Below are positions 55,336 to 64,000 of a DNA stretch of 64,000 nt, piece by piece. Each line of letters begins with the position of its first letter. The first letter of the stretch is position 1. A model generated the notes under the pieces. That model was not told where the DNA came from. It saw only the letters and a list, made by a program, of their open reading frames with translations, and ran no database searches. This DNA comes from Maricaulis maris (GTDB lineage: Bacteria; Pseudomonadota; Alphaproteobacteria; Caulobacterales; Maricaulaceae): assembly GCF_036322705.1 (NCBI RefSeq), contig NZ_AP027270.1, forward strand, positions 2,481,501 to 2,545,500. The letters are read 5' to 3'. Position numbers and translations under genes: made by a program.

Positions 55336-55413
55336 GGGACCTCCTGTGGATGACGCGTCGTCGAGCAGACTATTGGGAGGGGCACCGCTTCACAAGGCGT
55401 TCAGGGCGTGGCG

Positions 55414-56547
55414 TCAGGATTCACGGGTCGCATCTGCAGCGTCGAGCGCGGCACCGAATAAATGATAAAGCGTACTCGCAGGGATCCGATCAACAGCTCG
55501 GTGTCCGATCTCATCAACATGATCAATCCAGCCGCCCGTGCCTGCGGGATCTACATGCCACCTCAACAGCTCTGCAGCAGCGGTTTCCGCCTCACTCAAG
55601 TTCGCGGAGCTTCCCTGGCGATAACGGGCCAGCGCGGCCCGAAGCCATTCAGTCTGGACCCAGGTCCGGCTGCCGCCCTGCAAAGCCCTGCCATCCCGCG
55701 AAATAGCACTCATCATGAAACCGGTGGCAGGGTTCACACCAAACATCTGAGCATGGTGATACAGGCGCTTGGCAATCTGGTCCGGAACCGGGCCACCAGC
55801 TCGCTGATACGAATCGAGGAGCCACACCCACTCCATCTCATGACCCGGTTCGACAACATCCCCGACCGTCGACGGATCAGGACGCCACTGATCATCGAAA
55901 AATTCCATCAGACACCCGCTGGCAGAATCGATGAAGCGCGTCACAAGCAAGCCAAGCACCTCGCTCGCCCGATCCAACCACATCCGATCGCCGGTCACGG
56001 CGTGCCAAGCCAGCATACACTCGAAAAAATGCATGTGTGGATTTTGCCGGCGCGTCAGTGTTGGGGCCCCGACACTCTCTGCGTACCCGCCATGGACATG
56101 TCGCAAATCAGCATCAAGAAACGCCAGAATGGCCTCAGCCTCACGCCGATATCGCGGATCATGCGTCAACCGATACAGCCAAGCCAGAGCCAGGAGGATG
56201 AAGGTATGGTCGTATAAGTCGCGGGTCGAATCTTCGACCCCTCCGGAATCAGTCAGGCGATGCACCCAGCCCCCGGATCCGTCCGGGGCTTTTGCGCGCT
56301 GTTCCAGAAGTTCATATCCATCGATCGCCAGATCGGCACTGTCACACCAACCCGCAATATGGGCTCGCGCGAAGACATATACCTGTCGAGCCTGTGTACG
56401 GACGCGCCGGGAATCGCCGGTGACCGGTCTACCGTCAAGGCTCAATGCCTCAAGAAAACCACCCGACCGACGGTCCCATGCGTGCTCCGCCCAGTAGGGG
56501 AGCGCAATATGCCTGCACCAATCGGCGTATCGCTGAACCGAGTTCAT
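55414..56547 (-). CDS. AGE-family sugar epimerase/isomerase (possible mannose-6-phosphate isomerase)
   Basis: The 377-aa protein is an (alpha/alpha)6-barrel of the N-acylglucosamine 2-epimerase family: RVRTQARQVYVFARAH near residue 50, the block YDHTFILLALAWLY, NPHMHFFECMLAW, and the C-terminal WVQTEWLRA, with the conserved histidines in the barrel. Members are renin-binding-protein-like epimerases or type II mannose-6-phosphate isomerases. With pgi downstream and a mannose-1-phosphate guanylyltransferase upstream, the second role is likely, but that is inferred from context. ATG 56547 follows GGGGGCGGCGG; TTG 56562 is less likely. Confidence 0.85.
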   Translation of the reverse strand: MNSVQRYADWCRHIALPYWAEHAWDRRSGGFLEALSLDGRPVTGDSRRVRTQARQVYVFARAHIAGWCDSADLAIDGYELLEQRAKAPDGSGGWVHRLTDSGGVEDSTRDLYDHTFILLALAWLYRLTHDPRYRREAEAILAFLDADLRHVHGGYAESVGAPTLTRRQNPHMHFFECMLAWHAVTGDRMWLDRASEVLGLLVTRFIDSASGCLMEFFDDQWRPDPSTVGDVVEPGHEMEWVWLLDSYQRAGGPVPDQIAKRLYHHAQMFGVNPATGFMMSAISRDGRALQGGSRTWVQTEWLRAALARYRQGSSANLSEAETAAAELLRWHVDPAGTGGWIDHVDEIGHRAVDRIPASTLYHLFGAALDAADATRES

Positions 56548-56571
56548 AACCGCCGCCCCCAATGGCGCTCG

Positions 56572-57330
56572 TCAGAGTTGCGCCATATCCTCGTCGGAAA
56601 TGTCGAAATTGGCGTAAACGTTTTGCACGTCATCGCTATCTTCCAGCATTTCCATCATCTTCATCAAAGATCCGACCTTGTCGCCGGTGACTTCGATGAG
56701 GTTCTGCGGCTTCCATATCAGCTTGGCAGAGGAGGGATCCTCGAACGTCTCCGACAGATTGCCGACGACTTCCATGAGATCCTCGCGCGCCGTGTAAATG
56801 ACGTGCTCACCTTCATTGTCCTCGTCGCCGGGCTCAGACGTGACATCCTCGGCACCGGCTTCAATCGCCGCTTCCATCATGGCGTCTTCATCGGCCTTCG
56901 ACAGCGGGTAGCGGATTTCTCCGACATTATCGAACATGAAAGCGACAGACCCGGTCTCGCCCAGATTACCGCCATTCTTGGCAAAGGCGGTGCGGACTTC
57001 GGCCGCCGCACGATTACGGTTGTCCGTCGAGACTTCAACGATCACACCGATCCCGGCGGGACCGAAACCTTCATAGCGAATGTCTTCATAGGACTCGTCA
57101 TCGCCCCCCGACGCCTTGTCGATCGCGCGCTGTATATTGTCCTTGGGCATGGACTGGCCCTTGGCATTGGCGATGGCCAGACGCAGGCGCGGATTGGCAT
57201 CCGGGTCCGGGCCGCCCATCTTGGCAGCGATGGAAATTTCCTTGGACAGGCGCGAGAACAGCTTGGAACGCAGCTTGTCCTGGCGCCCCTTGCGGTGCTG
57301 GATATTGGCCCATTTGGAGTGTCCGGCCAT
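56572..57330 (-). CDS. yebC: YebC/PmpR family protein
   Basis: The 252-aa protein starts [17 protein letters not shown] and shows the three-domain YebC pattern with a strongly acidic last third. YebC proteins are reported as transcription regulators and, more recently, as factors relieving ribosome stalling at proline stretches. In related genomes yebC usually neighbours ruvC; here about 8 kb separates them. ATG 57330 is the only good start. It lies between manC and the AGE-family gene. Confidence 0.96.
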   Translation of the reverse strand: MAGHSKWANIQHRKGRQDKLRSKLFSRLSKEISIAAKMGGPDPDANPRLRLAIANAKGQSMPKDNIQRAIDKASGGDDESYEDIRYEGFGPAGIGVIVEVSTDNRNRAAAEVRTAFAKNGGNLGETGSVAFMFDNVGEIRYPLSKADEDAMMEAAIEAGAEDVTSEPGDEDNEGEHVIYTAREDLMEVVGNLSETFEDPSSAKLIWKPQNLIEVTGDKVGSLMKMMEMLEDSDDVQNVYANFDISDEDMAQL

Positions 57331-57420
57331 GATCGGCTTCCCTATTCCTGCGGATTCGAGGCGACTTCCTTACCCAGAATGGCGCCCCAACGCTACTGCT
57401 CGCGCCACATGCAAGCGGTC

Positions 57421-58506
57421 TCAGAGCAAATCCGTCCGCCCCTCTTCTTTCAGCGCATCGACCAATGCCTTCACATCCTGGGATCGACCGGCGTCGCTTA
57501 CGAGAACAGCATCGTCCGTCACGACAATCACGACATTCCGGACCCCGACGACCCCAACCCGGGGGCCCGTCGACATGACGTATGAATCGCGGGTCTCAAC
57601 GAAATGCACATCGCCCCGGGCAACATTGCCATCGGCTGTCTTGTCAGACGCTATTTCCCAAAGCGCCTGCCAGGCGCCGATATCGGACCAGCCAATATCA
57701 GCCGGCACGACGACCGCCTTGTCGGTCTTCTCCATGACCGCGTAATCAAACGAGTTCGACGGGCAGTTTGCGAAGCTATCCACGCACAAATTGACTTCAT
57801 CGCCATTATTGCTGGCGTTTTCCAGAGCCAGGAAAGACGCACTGGCGATCTCCGGGCAATGTCGGTTCATCTCGGAGATGACCGCGCCTGAACCGAAAAG
57901 AAAGATGCCGGCATTCCAATAATAGGCCCCGGTATCAATAAACCGCTGGGCAGCTTCACGATCCGGCTTTTCCGTGAAGCGCCTGACCCGGTACCCCTGA
58001 CCCAGCTTCTCGCCGCGCTCGATATACCCGTAACCGGTCTCGGGCCCGGTAGGCTGCACGCCGAACGTGATGATCGAACCCGCCGTCGCGAGTTCAGCGG
58101 CCGCCTCGATCGCCGTGTGGAATCCATCGACATCGCGAATGTGGTGATCGGCCGGCAGCAACAGGACAAAGGCGTCGGGTCCATACTCGCGCGCCACCAA
58201 ATGAGCCGCGACCGCAGCCACCGCGGCCGTGTTTCGCGCCACGGGTTCGATCACATAATGAGAGGTCGGAACGCTCATCGCTTCGAGCTGAAGCCGCGCC
58301 AAAGCATGCTGGCGCTCATTCAGCACGATCATCGGGCGGGCAAAAGAAAAATCCCGCCGCGTGTCACTCACGCGCGCTACAGTCTCCTGAACCATCGTCA
58401 GCTCGGAAACCAGTGCATGCAGCTGCTTCGGATGGGCAGTCCGCGAGAGCGGCCACAGACGAGTTCCGGAGCCTCCCGACATGATGACCGGCACTACCTG
58501 TCTCAC
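57421..58506 (-). CDS. manC: Mannose-1-phosphate guanylyltransferase
   Basis: The 361-aa nucleotidyltransferase has the signature MSGGSGTRLWPLSR near the N-terminus, then the sugar-nucleotide blocks LPADHHI, FTEKPD and YWNAGIFLF. It makes GDP-mannose from mannose-1-phosphate for surface glycans. The C-terminal isomerase domain of bifunctional ManC/AlgA is absent, so mannose-6-phosphate must be made by another enzyme, perhaps the AGE-family gene nearby. The start is GTG 58506 with a GGGGGA site just upstream. Confidence 0.94.
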   Translation of the reverse strand: MRQVVPVIMSGGSGTRLWPLSRTAHPKQLHALVSELTMVQETVARVSDTRRDFSFARPMIVLNERQHALARLQLEAMSVPTSHYVIEPVARNTAAVAAVAAHLVAREYGPDAFVLLLPADHHIRDVDGFHTAIEAAAELATAGSIITFGVQPTGPETGYGYIERGEKLGQGYRVRRFTEKPDREAAQRFIDTGAYYWNAGIFLFGSGAVISEMNRHCPEIASASFLALENASNNGDEVNLCVDSFANCPSNSFDYAVMEKTDKAVVVPADIGWSDIGAWQALWEIASDKTADGNVARGDVHFVETRDSYVMSTGPRVGVVGVRNVVIVVTDDAVLVSDAGRSQDVKALVDALKEEGRTDLL

Positions 58507-58617
58507 GACATCCCCCTATCCGTCAGAACCGCGCCCACATGAACCATATCGGCGCTGGAACGCAATATCATTGGGCGAAGCATTGGCAAAAGCGACAGAG
58601 CGACAAGGCCGCAAGCG

Positions 58618-58887
58618 CTAATGGTCGGCCAAGGCGTAGGGTTTGTGCGCCGGGGTTGCCGGGGGGAAATCACGCGCCGCGAGGTAAGCCAGCAAGCGCC
58701 CGAGAAAATCTGCGCAATCTGTCTGAACAACCCGCAGGTGGGCGTTTCCTTCGAGGCTGCTCGATGTAAAAACGCAGGGCGTCTCGGCGGTCTTTTCAGC
58801 ATCCATCGAGCGTAAAAACGCTGCCAGGTGCTCATCGAATTCATGGGCCGCGCGCACATCATCAAACCTGATCGTTTGCTTGAACAC
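58618..58887 (-). CDS. Small hypothetical protein upstream of manC
   Basis: The 89-aa soluble protein starts FKQTIRFDDVRAAHEFDEHLAAFLRS and has mixed alpha/beta character with one cysteine in CVFTSSS and one in DCADFLG. No known family is recognised. The GTG start at 58887 has a strong purine-rich site (GGGGGAAGGGA) just upstream, which supports translation. It lies 111 bp before manC on the same strand; a 205-bp spacer with no gene separates it from ymdB. Confidence 0.68.
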   Translation of the reverse strand: MFKQTIRFDDVRAAHEFDEHLAAFLRSMDAEKTAETPCVFTSSSLEGNAHLRVVQTDCADFLGRLLAYLAARDFPPATPAHKPYALADH

Positions 58888-59092
58888 GTCCCTTCCCCCT
58901 TTGCCCTGCGCTGAACACGGCCACCATTTCTAAGCCGGGAAGCACCGCTCCTAGCGTGATGGCCATCACGCGCGCCTCACACTTAAACCTAGCAAGTCCT
59001 CTGCCAACACGCTAGCGGCACACCAAAGGCGATCAACCGGTTGCAGCTGCGCACCGACCGTATTGCGCTGCATCGCAGCAAATTTGTCACAT

Positions 59093-59908
59093 TCAGACGG
59101 GAAGCGTCTCGGACAGCTGGCCACCAAGGCGGATCGGTTCACAGCGGAGCGCCAGACCGGTGGAATCATCGGTCTCCACGAAGACGCCACACAGTGTCGC
59201 CTCACCCGTCGCCGGCTCGAAACGGGCCGACCGCATGCGCGTGGTGAAGCGGCGCAGCGGCTCTTCCTTGTCCATGCCGATCACACTGTCATAGTCACCA
59301 CACATGCCGGCATCCGTCTGGTAGGCGGTTCCGCCCGGCAAGACGCGGGCATCTGCGGTCGGGACATGTGTGTGCGTACCGACAACCAGGCTGGCGCGGC
59401 CGTCACAGAACACACCCATCGCCATTTTCTCGCTCGTCGCCTCACCGTGAAAGTCCACGATGGCCGCATCGGCGACCATGCCAAGGGGTGCGGCGGCGAG
59501 TTCGCGTTCAACGGCCGTGAACGGATCGTCCAGGGTCTCCATGAACAGGCTGCCCATGACATTCATGACAAAGACACGGCGTCCGTCGGGAAGGTCATAC
59601 AGATTGGCTCCCGCACCCGGCGTTGAGCCAACCGGGTAATTGGCGGGCCGGAGAAGACGGGGCTCACGATCAATGAAAGTGAGCGTCTCGCGCTGGTCCC
59701 AGGCATGATTGCCCAGGGTCAGCACGTCGGCTCCAAGATCGAAAAGCTGATTGCAGATCCGCTCTGTGACGCCAAATCCGGCGGCTGCGTTCTCGGCATT
59801 GATGACGACAAAGTCGAGTTGCAGAGCCTTCCGGACCCGCGGCAGGTGGTCCTCGATCGCGCGGCGGCCGGTCTTGCCGACAATGTCTCCAAAAAAGGCC
59901 AGGCGCAT
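59093..59908 (-). CDS. ymdB: YmdB-type metallophosphoesterase
   Basis: The 271-aa protein matches the TIGR00282 family: FFGDIVGKTGR at the N-terminus, NAENAAAGFG, TLGNHAWD, DFHGEATSEK and VVGTHTHVPTAD, which supply the ligands for a dinuclear metal site. In Bacillus YmdB hydrolyses 2',3'-cyclic nucleotides and affects biofilm choice; function in alphaproteobacteria is not settled. ATG 59908 follows GGAG by 8 nt. It is downstream of metH on the same strand and, in related genomes, lies directly before yebC. Confidence 0.93.
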   Translation of the reverse strand: MRLAFFGDIVGKTGRRAIEDHLPRVRKALQLDFVVINAENAAAGFGVTERICNQLFDLGADVLTLGNHAWDQRETLTFIDREPRLLRPANYPVGSTPGAGANLYDLPDGRRVFVMNVMGSLFMETLDDPFTAVERELAAAPLGMVADAAIVDFHGEATSEKMAMGVFCDGRASLVVGTHTHVPTADARVLPGGTAYQTDAGMCGDYDSVIGMDKEEPLRRFTTRMRSARFEPATGEATLCGVFVETDDSTGLALRCEPIRLGGQLSETLPV

Positions 59909-59990
59909 GAAAAAGGCTCCGTCAGCGGTCAGGCCGACGGATATGGCGCATCAGACGTGGAAAGTCCAAGTCATCGCTGATGCAGCCTGC

Positions 59991-62648
<2,658 letters not shown>

Positions 62649-62660
62649 GTCAGAATGGCC

Positions 62661-63719
62661 TCAGGATGCCAGCTCAAAGGGTTCCAGGCCGGACAGGCGC
62701 ATAGCACGCTTGTGTTTGGCCGGACGACGAGGGGCCGCTGAACCGGCAGCCGCGGCAATGGCCCGGATATGATCCGGCGTGGTGCCGCAGCAGCCACCCA
62801 GAATGTTGACCAGGCCGGACTCCGCCCATTCGCCGAGATGGGAGGCGGTCTGGTCCGGCGTTTCGTCATACTCGCCCATATCGTTCGGCAGGCCGGCATT
62901 GGGGTAGGCGATGATGCGGGTATCAGCGACACGGGACAGCTCGCTGATATAGGGCCGCATCTCATCGGCACCCAGCGCACAATTCAGCCCGACCGCCCAA
63001 GGCCGGGCATGCCGGACCGAGTACCAGAAGGCTTCGGCCGTCTGGCCCGACAGGGTTCGTCCTGATCGATCAGTGATTGTTCCGGAGATAATGATGGGAA
63101 CAGTGTTGCCGGTCTGGGCGCGCAGATCGAGCAGGGCCTTGATCGCCGCCTTCGCATTGAGGGTATCGAAGATGGTTTCGATCAGAAAGAAATCGACGAA
63201 AGCTTCCATCGCCTCCGCCTGTTCGAGATAGGCCGCGCGAACGGTCTCGAAATCGACATCGCGAAAGCCCGGATCGTTCACATCCGGCGAGATGGACAGT
63301 GTCTTATTGGTCGGACCGATCGCGCCGGCCACTGCCCGGATACTACCCGTCTCAGACGTGACCTGGTCCGCAGCCTCGCGGGCAAGTCGCGCACCTTCAC
63401 GGGCGATTTCCGGCGCCAATGCCTGCATCTCGTAATCGGCCTGTGCGATCGAGGTGGCCGAGAATGTGTTGGTTTCAACAATGTCCGCGCCAGCCTCGAA
63501 ATAGGCCCTGTGTATTGCTTTCACAGCGTCCGGCGCCGAAAGGTTGAGAATGTCATTATTGCCCTTGATCGACACGCCCCAGTCAGAAAACCGCATTGCC
63601 CGGTAGCCGTCTTCATCAAGCTTGAGATCCTGGATCTGCGTCCCCATGGCCCCATCAAGAATGAGTACCCGCTCCGCTCCTTTGGCCTCTATAGCCTTGA
63701 TACGGTTTTCTCGCGTCAT
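62661..63719 (-). CDS. metH: Methionine synthase, homocysteine-binding polypeptide
   Basis: The 352-aa protein is the N-terminal homocysteine methyltransferase domain of MetH as its own chain: [12 protein letters not shown] at the start, the substrate block [15 protein letters not shown], and the zinc-binding GLNCALG and [11 protein letters not shown] cysteines. It presents zinc-activated homocysteine to the larger subunit encoded 12 bp downstream. ATG 63719 overlaps the stop of the upstream metF gene (ATGA), so translation is coupled along metF-metH1-metH2. Confidence 0.95.
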   Translation of the reverse strand: MTRENRIKAIEAKGAERVLILDGAMGTQIQDLKLDEDGYRAMRFSDWGVSIKGNNDILNLSAPDAVKAIHRAYFEAGADIVETNTFSATSIAQADYEMQALAPEIAREGARLAREAADQVTSETGSIRAVAGAIGPTNKTLSISPDVNDPGFRDVDFETVRAAYLEQAEAMEAFVDFFLIETIFDTLNAKAAIKALLDLRAQTGNTVPIIISGTITDRSGRTLSGQTAEAFWYSVRHARPWAVGLNCALGADEMRPYISELSRVADTRIIAYPNAGLPNDMGEYDETPDQTASHLGEWAESGLVNILGGCCGTTPDHIRAIAAAAGSAAPRRPAKHKRAMRLSGLEPFELAS

Positions 63720-64000
63720 GATGCCGCCGCCACCCGTGCTCGATCCCCGGATCTGACACCCAGCAGCTGACAGGTCGAGAGTGCCAGCTCGGCTCGATTG
63801 AGCGTATAAAAATGGAACCCGTCCACCCCGCCATTCCGCAGATTACTGCACAGCTTCGCCGCGACATGAGCTGTGACCAATTGGCGGGTGACAGGATCAT
63901 CGTCGAGTCCGTCATAGGCCTCGTGCAACCATTTCGGCAAGCTGGTGCCACAAAGCCCTGCGATCCGCTTCAGTCCGTTGAAATTAGGTTGCAACATAAC
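63716..64000 (-). CDS. metF: Methylenetetrahydrofolate reductase, 3' part (cut by the window edge)
   Basis: Only the last 94 codons lie in the window; the 5' part continues past position 64000. The C-terminal sequence includes PKWLHEAYDGLDDDP and GVDGFHFYTLNRAELAL, typical of bacterial MetF, which reduces methylene-tetrahydrofolate to methyl-tetrahydrofolate for methionine synthase. Its TGA overlaps the start of the first metH gene by 4 bp, forming a metF-metH operon. Confidence 0.93.
   Translation of the reverse strand, partial: VMLQPNFNGLKRIAGLCGTSLPKWLHEAYDGLDDDPVTRQLVTAHVAAKLCSNLRNGGVDGFHFYTLNRAELALSTCQLLGVRSGDRARVAAAS

Noticed and set aside
59909-59945. Terminator between metH and ymdB
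   Set aside because: On the minus strand a weak 5-bp stem is followed after 4 nt by TTTTT, but the same bases form the ribosome binding region of ymdB, so termination is doubtful.

Overview
This window is high-GC, gene-dense chromosomal DNA from an alphaproteobacterium, most likely a Maricaulis-like member of the Caulobacterales/Maricaulales group. I infer this from the gene set and gene order: TIGR02302 low-complexity protein after argH; DUF3426 zinc-ribbon protein beside ftsEX; PhaR and acetoacetyl-CoA reductase; ymdB, yebC, ruvCAB, ybgC, tol-pal, tilS, ftsH, folP in order; and split metH. A perfect CtrA-type box (TTAA-N7-TTAA) and an alphaproteobacterial LexA box (GTTC-N7-GTTC) agree with this. 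I saw no rRNA, tRNA, insertion sequence, prophage or CRISPR array.

Layout, left half. 0-5 kb: a TlpA-like thioredoxin, argH, a tiny LptM-like lipoprotein and the TIGR02302 protein; lysA, often the neighbour of such genes, is absent. 5-10 kb: DUF3426 protein, ftsE-ftsX, a YdcF-like protein, a PlsC-type acyltransferase and a DUF2125 protein. 10-16.7 kb: hisC, a methyltransferase, gloB, a DUF985 cupin, a small exported protein, the divergent phbB/phaR pair, then a CtrA-box-controlled 109-aa gene with an overlapping 28-aa membrane microprotein. 16.8-28 kb: cell-surface glycan genes (two GT2 enzymes, an ArnT-like enzyme, an O-antigen ligase-like protein) mixed with mvaB, thrS, yidD, an IscU-like scaffold, cysS and folE. 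28-36 kb: DUF4168 protein, PhoD phosphatase, an RluD-type pseudouridine synthase, an M24 peptidase, a Gdx/SugE-type exporter, a GST, folP and ChrA.

Right half, almost all on the minus strand. 36-48.4 kb is the envelope and recombination block: ruvC-ruvA-ruvB-ybgC-(SnoaL-like gene)-tolQ-tolR-tolA-tolB-pal-cpoB-tilS-ftsH. 51.7-58.9 kb holds sugar-phosphate genes (tkt, pgi, an AGE-family epimerase, manC) together with yebC. 59-64 kb holds ymdB and one-carbon/methionine genes (the two halves of metH and the end of metF).

The most unusual part lies between ruvC and the sugar genes, at 48.4-51.7 kb on the plus strand. Three tandem paralogs encode twin-arginine (Tat) signal peptides with a nearly invariant core, followed by 3, 7 and 7 copies of a repeat of about 21 residues, roughly G-x-T-D-S-D-T-G-x-Y-A-D-P-x-G-x-G-R-G. 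One paralog is a predicted Tat lipoprotein, one has a cleavable signal, and two end in the same Cys-flanked terminal repeat. They follow an AT-rich leader with a 9-bp inverted repeat and precede a JmjC/cupin-4 2-oxoglutarate oxygenase gene. I do not recognise the repeat family; it is the best candidate here for an undescribed system. The link to the oxygenase is inference only.
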